From: Psychrobacter pygoscelis
GTDB lineage: Bacteria > Pseudomonadota > Gammaproteobacteria > Pseudomonadales > Moraxellaceae
Assembly: GCF_004335015.1 (NCBI RefSeq)
Contig: NZ_RQRU01000001.1
Span: 372,001 to 436,000 of the forward strand
Length of the DNA: 64,000 bases
Direction: 5' to 3'
The notes beneath the pieces were generated by a model. It was given only the letters and a program-made list of their open reading frames with translations, had not been told where the DNA came from and ran no database searches. Of the stretch, positions 1 to 8,385 are shown in pieces; positions within the stretch are counted from its first letter, which is position 1; each line of letters begins with the position of its first letter. A program made the translations under genes and the position numbers.

Positions 1-42
1 CGCCTCTTTGAGCGTGGTAGTTTTAAAGCCAGTGTAAAGTAG
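1..42 (+). CDS. sspA: Stringent starvation protein A, C-terminal end only (partial)
   Basis: The window opens inside a reading frame that gives thirteen residues, RLFERGSFKASVK, and a TAG stop at 40-42. The FERxSFxAS pattern matches the extreme C-terminus of SspA (E. coli SspA carries FERDSFLASL there). SspA is a glutathione-S-transferase-fold protein that binds RNA polymerase in stress and stationary phase. The next gene on the same strand is sspB, and sspA-sspB is the conserved order. Only the last codons are present, so the call rests on this short match and on the neighbour. Confidence 0.7.
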   Translation, partial: RLFERGSFKASVK

Positions 43-224
43 CCTAATTCAGGTCTTAAGTAAGGGGAGTAGCGAAGGTGGCGTAACCATAGACCACCAT
101 CAGCGACTGGCCTTCAAAACTTACCTAAACGCCATCCAAATCCCGTTTGAATAATATTACCATTAGGGTTTTATCGTTTTGATCTCATTTATAAGAACAG
201 CTTTATTTAAATTGGAGTAGCTTT
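43..224 (+). other. sspA-sspB intergenic region with a possible structured leader
   Basis: No ORF is supported here. A GGGGAGTAGC string lies at 64-73. It is followed by a GGTGG/CCACC hairpin (about 77-97). AGGT (51-54) and AAGT (58-61) can pair with ACTTACCT (119-126), closing a helix around it. It may be an sspB leader RNA. Nothing else is recognised. Confidence 0.3.
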
Positions 225-668
225 ATGACTGATTCTGACCTTAATGTCACCCCCACTCGTCCTTACATGGTTCGCGCGATTTATCAGTGGATTGAAGACA
301 ATTATTTGACACCATATCTAATGGTCGATACCACTGCTGACAATGTTCAAGTACCCACTGAATATATCCAAGACGGCCGCATTGTCCTCAATATCGCTAG
401 CCGCGCAACGGGCAACATGACAATGGACAATGATTACATCAATTTCAGTGCTAGATTTGGTGGTGTCTCACGTGATATCTGGGTCCCTATGCAGGCAGTA
501 ATGGGCATCTATGCCAAGGAGAACTCGCAAGGGATGTTCTTTGATCCTAGTGAATATGATAACTATACGCCGCCTACTGATGAGAAATCATCGAGCAGCA
601 CAAAACTAGAAGCGCAAAAAGCGAAGCCTAAGCGCGAAAATACAGCTGGTCTTAAAGTATTGAAGTAG
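225..668 (+). CDS. sspB: ClpXP protease specificity-enhancing factor SspB
   Basis: This 147-residue protein is a SspB adaptor. It tethers ssrA-tagged peptides from stalled ribosomes, and other substrates such as RseA fragments, to the ClpXP protease in the cytoplasm. The N-terminal half carries the family's substrate-binding fold: TRPYMVRAIYQWIEDN near residue 11, then LTPYLMVDT, and FSARFGGVSRDIWVP near residues 75-90. The end is a flexible Lys-rich tail finishing in AGLKVLK, which resembles the short ClpX-docking tail motif. Length is typical. The ATG follows TTGGAG at a good distance. It sits directly downstream of sspA, as in most gamma-proteobacteria, and is closed by a terminator at 703-740. 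Confidence 0.93.
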   Translation: MTDSDLNVTPTRPYMVRAIYQWIEDNYLTPYLMVDTTADNVQVPTEYIQDGRIVLNIASRATGNMTMDNDYINFSARFGGVSRDIWVPMQAVMGIYAKENSQGMFFDPSEYDNYTPPTDEKSSSSTKLEAQKAKPKRENTAGLKVLK

Positions 669-702
669 GCAAGCTTCTATTTATTTATTTTTATAAAAAA
701 TT

Positions 703-740
703 AAGGGATGGTCATGACGTAACATGCCATCCTTTTATTT
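703..740. terminator. Rho-independent terminator between sspB and the convergent DUF3841 gene
   Basis: AAGG(G)ATGG pairs with CCATCCTT with one bulged G, and an inner CATG/CATG pairing extends the stem. A T-rich run (TTTTATTTT) follows on the plus strand. It lies 35 bp after the sspB stop and could work in both directions. Confidence 0.75.
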
Positions 741-957
741 TATGAGCGTCTGCTTGGCTCCTATCATAAATAAACTTTTGACGCTTGAGTACTGAACCCA
801 TACTATCTAAGGTTTATACTTAAGTTTATTCAATTTGAGGATTGGTCAGCTATCCCTTGGCGAACTTTACCGCACAGCCAAACCTTTACTTTTCAATAGC
901 TCAAAGAACATTGAAAAAGGAAATTAACCCAAATAAGATAGCAAGAGGCGTTTGTCA

Positions 958-1515
958 TTAGCGGGCAATAAAAAAATCTACTTTTCTTACCCACTCGCTT
1001 TTTAATTTCCATAAAACTGCTTGTACTTCGTAGCTATCTGGGTCTGCTAGCAAGTTTAAATCAAATATTTTTAGCCAACTGTCACGCTTGATTTTTTCAA
1101 AACTATTCTTCGAGCAAGTCTGTTCTAATTTTTTATAATAATCATACTCTGAATCACTTAACGCTAGACAGTGATTATTTAATACAGCGTACCAGCTATC
1201 AAAGCTACTCAATAAAACTAAGTCGTCAGGGACATCAAACTCTATTCTTACCCCACGCTCACCATGCTCTAGGTGACCCTTTTTACGCAAATCAGGCTTA
1301 ATTCGTTTTAAGCCATATGCCCGATACCACGCCCAAACTGGTAAATTTACACCTTTGGGAGCAGCTACCTTTTTGCGTAATTGCTCAGCCATCCAATAAT
1401 AGGCATCCAGTCTATGATTTGCGACAAGGTGAGCATCTGTATGATAAACGCCTTGACTCGCAAGCAAAAAATAATCACTTTCAGGACGGACAGTCCATAA
1501 CTTTAGCCACTGCAT
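958..1515 (-). CDS. DUF3841 domain-containing protein
   Basis: This 185-residue soluble protein resembles the DUF3841 family throughout. It has an N-terminal LWTVRPES strand and a GVYHTDAHL segment, then YYWMAEQLRKKV (about 40-51), the family's WAWYRAYG block (about 62-69), and FDVPDDLVLLSSFDSWYAVLNN (about 93-114, written with its conserved DxxLLSxFDxWxxVLN core). SWLKIFDL lies toward the C-terminus. The biochemical role of the family is unknown; it is scattered in bacteria and often single-copy. No signal peptide or membrane segment is visible. The gene is monocistronic, convergent with sspB, and starts at ATG 1515. Confidence 0.75.
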   Translation of the reverse strand: MQWLKLWTVRPESDYFLLASQGVYHTDAHLVANHRLDAYYWMAEQLRKKVAAPKGVNLPVWAWYRAYGLKRIKPDLRKKGHLEHGERGVRIEFDVPDDLVLLSSFDSWYAVLNNHCLALSDSEYDYYKKLEQTCSKNSFEKIKRDSWLKIFDLNLLADPDSYEVQAVLWKLKSEWVRKVDFFIAR

Positions 1516-2051
1516 TCAGAAGTTAAAACCTTAATAATTATGTGATAAATACTGTTATCCTAAACACTATTTAGAACGCGAGTAATGTCACACCATTTTT
1601 AAACCCTAACTGATGCTAACTTATGACCTTTACCTCATTTAGTAGAACTGTCAATTTGATAAGCATTACGTTCAAGCGTTTCATTTTTGCAATGCCATGG
1701 ATGGAAGGCTCTAAGCGATAGTCAATGTAGGATAATATTAATTCAAAGAAGCCGAGCACAGGCCATACAGGAGTATGGCAATCAAGAGTCATAGCAGATC
1801 GATTTCATTGTCAGCAGGCTTATATGCAAATCTTTTGGCTCATCAATATAGCGCTTTACGTTCTCTACTGTCTGATAGTCATATCTTGAGAGGGGTTATG
1901 GACACAAGAGTTTGTTCGCAAACTTTCGCGTATTTGCCGCCCAAACCCCTGTCATCGCCCATAAGTTGACCGAACCAATTAGCAATTTTATTGCTCAAAA
2001 GTTTTAACTGTATTCTTTGAAGTAGTGAAGCGCTAGTAAAATAGCATCAAT
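1516..2051. other. Gene-poor gap with a dispersed repeat copy and a possible gene tail
   Basis: The gap holds a diverged copy of a palindromic element at about 1720-1789 (separate entry). A plus-strand frame ending at the TAA at 2005-2007 reads in a protein-like way for about 40 codons (it contains FRVFAAQTPVIAHKLTEP) but is closed upstream by TGA TAG near 1873. It could be the tail of a lost gene. I do not recognise it. Confidence 0.3.
1720..1789 (+). repeat. Dispersed palindromic element, degenerate copy
   Basis: The core GAAGCCGAGCACAG, followed by CCATAC/GTATGG arms (a 6-bp perfect hairpin with an AGGA loop), matches the better preserved copy at 22721-22817. The order, spacing and left flank (GTCAAT.TA..ATAATATT) are all shared. 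The right end has decayed. Confidence 0.6.
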
Positions 2052-2492
2052 TTAACGGGTGGGCTGACACAGCGCTATATGACTAATATTAGCAGCATTC
2101 GCCGTTTTACTGGTCAGCAAGGCAGCAGGGTTAGACTGCCAAATTAACCACTGCCCTGCACTACTTTGCTGCTGACTGATGTAACGATTATCTGATAAGG
2201 CAGTCATACTGTAATCTTTATTCCCAAGCCTCAATGTCACTTTTTTGGAGGCTACCTTGGTAGTATCTGCTGTACTATGCGCTGGCGAACGACTGTCCTC
2301 AAATACACTAATAATTTGCTGCTTTGACTCGTCCCCATCGGTACACATATAGCTCGTCTCTAGCATAGCTCCGCTAGCCGACTCTGCACCGCCTAAGTTG
2401 ATATGCTCTGAGCTAGTAGGAGTAAGCTGGCATCCTGATAGAGCAACCGCTAAAGAGATAGTCGCTGTTTTAGCCAAATGAATATTCATCAT
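2052..2492 (-). CDS. Small lipoprotein resembling MliC-type lysozyme inhibitors
   Basis: The 146-residue protein has a lipoprotein signal peptide: a short basic start, a hydrophobic stretch, and the lipobox LSGC with Cys at about residue 21. The mature part starts with a disordered Ser/Thr-rich stretch. It then shows a YMCTDGD segment, a V-L-x-x-G core (KVTLRLGNKDYSM) and a GQWLIW strand. A final Cys lies five residues from the end. This Cys, LxxG...Y and WxxW-like layout resembles the MliC/PliC fold, which binds and inhibits C-type lysozyme in the periplasm. The resemblance is by pattern only, so an uncharacterised lipoprotein is the safe fallback. The gene is single, with ATG at 2492. Confidence 0.5.
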   Translation of the reverse strand: MMNIHLAKTATISLAVALSGCQLTPTSSEHINLGGAESASGAMLETSYMCTDGDESKQQIISVFEDSRSPAHSTADTTKVASKKVTLRLGNKDYSMTALSDNRYISQQQSSAGQWLIWQSNPAALLTSKTANAANISHIALCQPTR

Positions 2493-2631
2493 AAATCCTC
2501 TATATTTACTATAATCACAGCATAATACCGAGGATTTTACGATATTTTTAGAGTGGCTATTTAGTAGTTACGTGGTCTCGATGTTATCAAGTTACTCTAT
2601 TATGAAGCTACTATATTCTATACATCTCAGA

Positions 2632-3207
2632 CTAAGTACGCGGCAGAGTCACACCGGTCTGACCTTGGTATTTGCCGCCACGGTCTTTATAGCTGGTCTC
2701 ACACACATCATCGGCATCACTTTGGAAAAATAGCATCTGCGCCACGCCTTCACCGGCATAAATTCGCGCCGGCAGGTTGGTGGTATTACTGAACTCTAAG
2801 GTGACATGACCTTCCCACTCAGGCTCAAGCGGGGTGACATTAACGATAATGCCGCAGCGCGCGTAAGTGGACTTACCTAGGCAGATAGTCAACACATCAC
2901 GGGGAATGCGAAAGTACTCCATAGTCCGCGCTAGGGCAAAGGAGTTTGGAGGAATAATACACTCATCGCCCACAATATCGATAAAGCTCTTTTCGTCGAA
3001 GTTTTTAGGATCAACAATAGCAGAGTGTACATTGGTAAAGACTTTGAACTCTCGTGAGCAGCGCACATCATAGCCATAGCTCGACGTGCCGTAGCTAACG
3101 AGCTTATCACCAGCCTCATTAAAACGGACTTGACCCGCTTCAAACGGCTCAACCATACCGTGCTCTTCAGCCATTTTTCGAATCCAGCGGTCAGATTTGA
3201 TAGACAT
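2632..3207 (-). CDS. dcd: dCTP deaminase
   Basis: Dcd deaminates dCTP to dUTP in the pathway to dTTP. The 191 residues match the family length (188-193). The diagnostic block is [20 protein letters not shown] (about 111-130), whose Glu is the catalytic general base. It is followed by [11 protein letters not shown] and a C-terminal [13 protein letters not shown] tail that closes over the nucleotide. The N-terminal [12 protein letters not shown] segment is also characteristic. A GAGGAAG ribosome-binding site precedes ATG 3207. The gene stands alone upstream of the lipoprotein gene, with 139 bp between them. Confidence 0.95.
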   Translation of the reverse strand: MSIKSDRWIRKMAEEHGMVEPFEAGQVRFNEAGDKLVSYGTSSYGYDVRCSREFKVFTNVHSAIVDPKNFDEKSFIDIVGDECIIPPNSFALARTMEYFRIPRDVLTICLGKSTYARCGIIVNVTPLEPEWEGHVTLEFSNTTNLPARIYAGEGVAQMLFFQSDADDVCETSYKDRGGKYQGQTGVTLPRT

Positions 3208-3303
3208 TTAACTTCCTCAATGATTTTTTATAGCAGTGATTATAAGGAATTGAACGTCAGATTTATAGAGGAGGGGTAATTTTAACTCAATCACCTAGCG
3301 ATA

Positions 3304-3539
3304 TTACCACTTCACAAAATGATCTTCGGCAATGCCCATGAGCTTATTTTTGAGGGCTTTTCGCCAGTTAGAGACGGGCTTTGGCGAGATAAGATGGCTA
3401 TTGCTCTCTCCTGAGTCATTTATTAATCATGATTTAGCCAGTACGTCCTTAGCGGTTTATCATGACCCTGTGTTGTTGTGGCGATAACCACAAGGCTCTT
3501 AGTCAAAGAGCTTAAGCTTTTTGGGCAGTTTCTACTAGC
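3304..3539 (-). pseudogene. Possible remnant of an unknown gene (C-terminal part, frameshifted)
   Basis: Two adjacent minus-strand frames read like protein but are interrupted. One (about 3539-3430) ends with HDKPLRTYWLNHD before a stop. The other opens just after a TGA and runs to TAA at 3304-3306, with ISPKPVSNWRKALKNKLMG and then IAEDHFVKW. Joined by one frameshift they would give a continuous C-terminus of about 75 residues. I do not recognise the family. The gap from 3208 to 3746 shows nothing else. Confidence 0.3.
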
Positions 3540-3746
3540 AGCTTACGACTTAGGGAGCGACTACAAGATGGCAGGCTGATGAAGATTTAGTGATACCCTC
3601 TCAGATACTACAGTCGAGACTAAATAAAGTAGAGTCATCGTAGCATGATGCGCAACTGGTATAAAATTTTCTAGCTTGCGGTGGCATGCCGACATTTGCT
3701 GAAAGTGCGACTATTTAAAATACAGCCACTAAAACAGGAGTACTAA

Positions 3747-3774
3747 AAAAATGACTGCCTAAAGCAGCCATTTT
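3747..3774 (-). terminator. Terminator of mrp
   Basis: Read on the minus strand, AAAATGGCTGC pairs with GCAGTCATTTT (one mismatch) around a 5-nt loop and is followed by further T residues. It lies about 30 bp after the mrp stop codon. Confidence 0.8.
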
Positions 3775-3805
3775 ATATGTGGAACGTAGTTACCATTATG
3801 GGGCA

Positions 3806-5095
3806 TTAGAATATGCGCCCATCATCTCGCTCTTTGGCAAATTTAGCGATATTGGCCTCAATATTTTTGGCAATGCTGAGATAGTACTCAGCATAGTCAT
3901 CACCTGCCCCATCATTAGCGATGACGCTAGGCTCACCTCTATCAGCCTGAGCACGAATGCTGCTAGCCAATGGCAACTGGCCCAATAGTGGCACTTGATA
4001 TTGTTTAGCGATATTCTCACCACCCCCAGCACCAAAGATGGCTTCAGTGGTACCGCAGTTTGAGCAAGTATGCAGCGCCATATTTTCAACCACTCCGACG
4101 ACTGGGATACTGGTCTTGTTAAACATCTCAATGCCTTTTTGAGCATCCAGCAAGGCAATGTGCTGCGGAGTAGTCACAATGATGGCACCAGTCACAGGAA
4201 TGCGCTGGGCTAATGTAAGCTGAATATCACCCGTACCCGGCGGCATGTCAATCACTAGATAGTCCAGCTGTGGCCAATTGGTCTGGTTAAACAGCTGCAT
4301 CAGTGCGCCTGTCGCTTTGGGGCCGCGCCACGCTACAGGAGTATTATCACCATCAAGCAAGCTGCCGATAGAGAGCATCGCCATACCATGCGCGTCAATC
4401 GGTACAAACTGCTCGTTCTCAAGTTGTGGTTTCACACCGGCGACACCGAGCATCGTCGGGATACTAGGTCCATAGATATCGGCATCTAAGACACCGACCC
4501 GATTGCCTAACTTTTGCAGCGCTAAGGCAATATTGACGGTAGTGGTTGATTTACCAACGCCGCCTTTGCCTGAAGCCACAACGATAATATGATGAATGCG
4601 AGGATGCGCTGCAAGGCTCGCCTGCGTTGGGGCACGCTTGGTTATTGGTGGCTCCGCAGTTTGATGAGCACTAGAAGCCGCAGTTGGCTTGGCTTTACTC
4701 GTCTGACCCATAGCATCGGTCGTCTTTGGTAGCTTATGAGCGCCGCCTTTGGTAGCAGCAGCAGGCATATCTGCCGCAGATCCAATCTTACTAGGCGGCT
4801 GCATCGAGACATTGAGATTGACCTCATTGATGCCATGCTTTTGCAGGTGCTGACCCAACTCTTGATGAATACGCTCAGGATCACTGTCATGTGGCAAGCG
4901 TAGGTCTAATGTGACGCTATCGCCGTCGCGGGCAAGACCCGTCACCATCTGCGCGATACTCTTATTGCCGACGTGATAGCCTAGCAGTACCTTGTCCACT
5001 GCTGTATCTAGTGCTGCCTTTTGCTCAGATGATTCATTTGTGGACTGTGACTTATGCTGCGAGGGTGTCAGAGATTTTTTAATGAAATTAAACAT
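3806..5095 (-). CDS. apbC: Mrp/ApbC iron-sulfur cluster carrier ATPase
   Basis: This is a P-loop protein of the Mrp/NBP35 family that carries 4Fe-4S clusters to apo-proteins. An N-terminal MIP18/DUF59-type domain (about residues 25-90) is followed by an Ala/Thr/Lys-rich linker. The ATPase domain starts at the deviant Walker A motif ASGKGGVGKSTT and continues with VLDADIYGPSIPTMLG and VIDMPPGTGD. The C-terminal HTCSNCG holds the CxxC pair that bridges the cluster between two subunits. I chose ATG 5095 (MFNFIKKSL, 429 aa, with AAGG upstream). The longer frame to 5158 would need a TTG without a clear ribosome-binding site. A terminator follows at 3747-3774. The gene faces away from metG. Confidence 0.92.
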   Translation of the reverse strand: MFNFIKKSLTPSQHKSQSTNESSEQKAALDTAVDKVLLGYHVGNKSIAQMVTGLARDGDSVTLDLRLPHDSDPERIHQELGQHLQKHGINEVNLNVSMQPPSKIGSAADMPAAATKGGAHKLPKTTDAMGQTSKAKPTAASSAHQTAEPPITKRAPTQASLAAHPRIHHIIVVASGKGGVGKSTTTVNIALALQKLGNRVGVLDADIYGPSIPTMLGVAGVKPQLENEQFVPIDAHGMAMLSIGSLLDGDNTPVAWRGPKATGALMQLFNQTNWPQLDYLVIDMPPGTGDIQLTLAQRIPVTGAIIVTTPQHIALLDAQKGIEMFNKTSIPVVGVVENMALHTCSNCGTTEAIFGAGGGENIAKQYQVPLLGQLPLASSIRAQADRGEPSVIANDGAGDDYAEYYLSIAKNIEANIAKFAKERDDGRIF

Positions 5096-5231
5096 AACGG
5101 GTGATACCTTGTAAATGTCGTATGCAAACTCGGCTGCTATTGCCATCATATTGGGCAATGGCTTAGCCCATTAAGATATTGCGACTGTAGCCAGTTACTT
5201 ATGCGATTCAGTGTAGCCGACTTTGCACGAT

Positions 5232-5266
5232 AAAAAAACCACAACGCCTTTATTGGGACGTTGTGG
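5232..5266 (-). terminator. Minus-strand terminator left behind a decayed gene
   Basis: CCACAACG and CGTTGTGG form a perfect 8-bp stem. On the minus strand it is followed by seven T residues. It lies about 70 bp beyond the stop codon of the dehydrogenase remnant at 5335-5580, so it was probably that gene's terminator. Confidence 0.8.
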
Positions 5267-5334
5267 TGAGACTTCGATACTACTTTAGGGCTATAAATTC
5301 TTTAGGGCTATAAATTAATGAAAAAAGACTATTA

Positions 5335-5580
5335 TCAATGGTACTGACTCATCAGCCAACCATAACTGGCAACGATAGACCAGCCAGGGAATACATTACT
5401 TGGCACGGCCGCTAAAAATAGCGCCAACTGGGCAATGTCATCGACTGTAGTAAACTCTTTATTCACACTATTAACCAGCATAATGTTGCTGGTCACCGCT
5501 TGTTCGCTAATGCCTTCTCTGCCGCTGGCTCAGAGACTTACTTCTCTACTAATGGCATCATTACAAAGCCAAGTTAGCAC
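5335..5580 (-). pseudogene. 3-hydroxybutyrate dehydrogenase (SDR family), C-terminal remnant
   Basis: The minus strand between 5529 and 5335 translates to an open 64-codon stretch. It contains REGISEQAV, then [19 protein letters not shown], then [18 protein letters not shown], and ends at TGA (5335-5337). This is the usual C-terminus of NAD-dependent 3-hydroxybutyrate dehydrogenases (FTTVxxIAxLAxFL...G.SIVxSHGW). Upstream, the same frame has an in-frame TGA (5530-5532) preceded by VLT...SREVSL, where family members read VLTPLV. Farther upstream the frame is closed and the NAD-binding Rossmann part and catalytic Tyr-x-x-x-Lys are missing. The gene is therefore dead: truncated at its 5' end and interrupted. 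Its terminator survives at 5232-5266. Confidence 0.75.
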
Positions 5581-5719
5581 CTCATTATATTTTGCGCTAT
5601 TACAATCCAAGCTTATTAACGACGCCCTCTCATAAGCCGATTCCCATAATTGACGTTTTTACGGTATCATAGGCGCATTGCTTAACCCTGATAACTCTTA
5701 TATTTTTAAAGGTGATGTT

Positions 5720-7819
5720 GTGCGTCAAATTTTAGTAACCAGTGCCCTTCCCTATGCCAATGGTCCTATCCATCTTGGTCATCTAGTAGAATACATCCAG
5801 ACCGACATTTGGGTTCGTGCCATGAAAGCTCAGGGCCACCAGGTCACTTATGTCTGTGCAGACGATGCTCACGGCACCGCTATTATGCTTAAGGCCGAAG
5901 CCAATGGTGTCACACCAGAACAGCAAATCGCCAACGTAAAAGCCTCTCACGAAGCCGATTTTTCTAAGTTTTTGATTGAATTTGATAATTATTATTCAAC
6001 ACATTCTGATGAAAACCGCGAATTTTCTGAACTTATCTATCGCCGTTTAAACGCGGAAGGTCACATTAGTACAAAAGACGTTGAGCAGTTATTCGATCCT
6101 GAAAAAGGCTTATTTTTAGCGGATAGATTTGTCAAAGGCGAGTGCCCAAAGTGCGCGGCAAAAGACCAATACGGCGATAACTGTGAAGTCTGCGGTACGA
6201 CTTACAATGCTACTGAATTAAAAAACCCATTCTCTACCCTATCGGGTGCAGCGCCAGTATTAAAATCCTCTAAGCACTATTTCTTCGATTTACCTAAGTT
6301 CACTGAATTTCTTCAGCAATGGACTCGCGATGAGGGCCGCTTACAACCCTCTATTGCCAATAAGCTGCAAGAGTGGTTCGATGCCGGGCTGGCCAGCTGG
6401 GATATCTCCCGCGATGCCCCCTACTTTGGCTTTAAGATTCCAGATACGCCTGAGGGCGAGCCAGATAAATACTTTTATGTGTGGCTAGATGCGCCGGTCG
6501 GCTATATGGCGAGCTTTAAAAACTTATGCGAGCAGCGTAAAGAGTCCTCTGACCCACAAACGCCAGCGCTAAACTTCGACGATTATTGGCTCGCGCAGAA
6601 CCAACATAAAACTGAGGTCTATCACTTCATTGGTAAGGATATCGTCTATTTCCATGCGCTATTTTGGCCTGCGATGCTATCCGGTAGCGAGCTTCGCACC
6701 CCCACGGGCGTCTTCGCTCATGGCTTCCTCATGGTCAATGGTGAGAAGATGAGTAAATCTCGCGGTACTTTTATCAAAGCCGAGACCTTCACCGAGCATC
6801 TGCATCCTGAGTATCTACGCTATTATTTTGCCAGTAAGCTATCTGATAAGGTTGAAGATATTAATCTAGACTTTGAAGACTTTATGCAAAAGGTCAACTC
6901 AGACATGGTCGGCAAAGTGGTCAATATTGCTAGCCGCTCAGCTGGCTTTATCGTCAAAAAATACAATGGTCTGCTATCTGCTGATTGTACTGAGCCAGAG
7001 CTACTTGCTGAGATCATGCGCGCAGGTGATGAGATAGCTAGCGCCTATGAAAACCGCGAGTTCTCAAGGGCAATGCGTCTGATCATGCAGTGTGCAGACA
7101 AAGCCAACGAATATATCGATGACAAAAAACCATGGGCCATGGCCAAAGTTGAAGGCAATGAGCAAGCCGTTCAAGATGTCTGCTCAGTCGCGATTAATAT
7201 CTTCCGTCAGTTGATGGTGTATTTAGCGCCCGTGCTACCAGAGCTAACGGACAACGCTAAAGCATTCTTAAATATTGACGACTTAAGCTTTGCCAGTCGT
7301 CATCAGGCCTTGCTTGACCACAAGATTAATAAGTTCAAACCGCTCATGCAGCGTATCGAACAATCACAAATTGAAGCCGTGGTTGAGGCATCAAAAGAAT
7401 CACTAGAACGCACTAACCAACCTTCTACTGGGGATCAAGCCGTGAATGACAAAGCTGAGAGCAACAATAATAAAGACAGTAAGGACAGCAACTATATCGG
7501 TATTGAAGACTTCGCTAAAGTTGAGATGACTGTCGCTCATGTGCTTGAGTGCAGCTATGTCGAGGGCGCAGACAAGCTATTACAATTCATCCTTGATGTC
7601 GGTGAAGATAAGCCGCGCAATGTCTTTAGCGGTATTCGCAAATTTTATGAGCCTGAGCAGCTGCAAGATAAAAAGGTCATCTGCGTGACCAACCTTGCCC
7701 CGCGCAAGATGAAATTTGGTGTCTCTGAAGGCATGATCTTATCCTCTGGCGATCCGAAAACGGGCCTGACTGTCATTACCCTACCAGACGATTGCACCGT
7801 AGGTGATAAGCTCGGTTAG
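5720..7819 (+). CDS. metG: Methionine-tRNA ligase
   Basis: MetG charges tRNA-Met for initiation and elongation. The protein has the class I HIGH motif (HLGH in [13 protein letters not shown], about residues 9-21) and the zinc knuckle CPKC...CEVCG (about 146-160). The KMSKS loop appears as EKMSKSRG, and an alpha-helical anticodon domain follows. After a polar linker (about 575-605) comes the C-terminal EMAP/Trbp-like tRNA-binding domain (about 608-699), used for dimerisation. I chose GTG 5720 ([12 protein letters not shown]) because AAAGGTGA precedes it and homologues begin just before QILVT. The longer frame to 5678 starts at TTG and adds 14 unconserved residues. The gene is single, with a strong terminator at 7921-7948. 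Confidence 0.95.
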   Translation: MRQILVTSALPYANGPIHLGHLVEYIQTDIWVRAMKAQGHQVTYVCADDAHGTAIMLKAEANGVTPEQQIANVKASHEADFSKFLIEFDNYYSTHSDENREFSELIYRRLNAEGHISTKDVEQLFDPEKGLFLADRFVKGECPKCAAKDQYGDNCEVCGTTYNATELKNPFSTLSGAAPVLKSSKHYFFDLPKFTEFLQQWTRDEGRLQPSIANKLQEWFDAGLASWDISRDAPYFGFKIPDTPEGEPDKYFYVWLDAPVGYMASFKNLCEQRKESSDPQTPALNFDDYWLAQNQHKTEVYHFIGKDIVYFHALFWPAMLSGSELRTPTGVFAHGFLMVNGEKMSKSRGTFIKAETFTEHLHPEYLRYYFASKLSDKVEDINLDFEDFMQKVNSDMVGKVVNIASRSAGFIVKKYNGLLSADCTEPELLAEIMRAGDEIASAYENREFSRAMRLIMQCADKANEYIDDKKPWAMAKVEGNEQAVQDVCSVAINIFRQLMVYLAPVLPELTDNAKAFLNIDDLSFASRHQALLDHKINKFKPLMQRIEQSQIEAVVEASKESLERTNQPSTGDQAVNDKAESNNNKDSKDSNYIGIEDFAKVEMTVAHVLECSYVEGADKLLQFILDVGEDKPRNVFSGIRKFYEPEQLQDKKVICVTNLAPRKMKFGVSEGMILSSGDPKTGLTVITLPDDCTVGDKLG

Positions 7820-7920
7820 AGCTGTAGGCAAGCTTAGAGTGCACTGTCTGTCACTACCTTAGTGCCGCGATAACTTAACGTCCTAAACCCCAAGCATATC
7901 CACTGTTTCACTTGACATAG

Positions 7921-7948
7921 CAAGCCTTCTTAATTGAAGGCTTGTTTT
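7921..7948 (+). terminator. Terminator of metG
   Basis: CAAGCCTTC and GAAGGCTTG form a perfect 9-bp stem with a 6-nt loop, followed by TTTT. It lies 100 bp after the metG stop. Confidence 0.85.
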
Positions 7949-8119
7949 GGCAGGGTCTATAAAAGGCCCTAGGCCTAAAGCGTACTAAGAAGCTTAAGTT
8001 CATCTAATTGATGATTCTTTTATGATTAATAGCCTTAAGCTAACTGTGGTTAGATCTTATGGTTTGACTTGGTGATTTAATTTTATTGTTGCGCAATGTT
8101 ACATAGCTGTCATAATAGA

Positions 8120-8230
8120 ATGATGCTAAACATCGCAACTATTTTTATCGTGACCATTATTATCGTAACAGTTATTATCGCGACTATCGTTGTAACTATG
8201 GCGTGCCGACTGCTATCTATACTTGATTAG
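8120..8230 (+). CDS. Short Ile/Val/Thr-rich ORF, possible leader peptide or small membrane peptide
   Basis: A 36-codon ORF starts with two ATGs and encodes a 22-residue core in which nineteen residues are Ile, Val or Thr (for example IFIVTIIIVTVII). The DNA behind it is an imperfect 15-bp tandem repeat, three units, of the form TTATTATCGTAACAG. It ends with MACRLLSILD and a TAG, 155 bp before the first ABC substrate-binding gene. A possible promoter (TTGCGC, 16 bp, CATAAT) sits immediately upstream, which would make the message almost leaderless. No good ribosome-binding site is visible. It could be an attenuation-type leader peptide, a single-span membrane peptide, or only a chance ORF in a microsatellite. 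I see no clear terminator/antiterminator pair after it. Confidence 0.3.
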   Translation: MMLNIATIFIVTIIIVTVIIATIVVTMACRLLSILD

Positions 8231-8385
8231 GGTTACCTACTAAGTACCATAGCATCATCTACCAAAGTTACTGCCAGTTACCCGTATATTTGGGCTAGGG
8301 TGTCTATTAGCTGTCACTCTTTAAAGTGGTTTTACTAATTATTTTATAAATTCTTATTCTTCTATTAATAGCGAGCTTATCACCG

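Noticed and set aside
1775..1969. Plus-strand 64-codon ORF
   Set aside because: It starts inside the degenerate palindromic element, has no ribosome-binding site, and its second half reads better in another frame.
5096..5158. N-terminal extension of Mrp from a TTG start at 5158
   Set aside because: No ribosome-binding site is present, and ATG 5095 has AAGG upstream and gives the family's usual N-terminus.
5435..5635. Plus-strand 66-codon ORF before metG
   Set aside because: It is the antisense of the 3-hydroxybutyrate dehydrogenase remnant on the minus strand.
8231..8385. Attenuator between the Ile/Val/Thr-rich ORF and the first binding-protein gene
   Set aside because: I searched for mutually exclusive hairpins followed by a T run and found only short, weak pairings such as CACT/AGTG.
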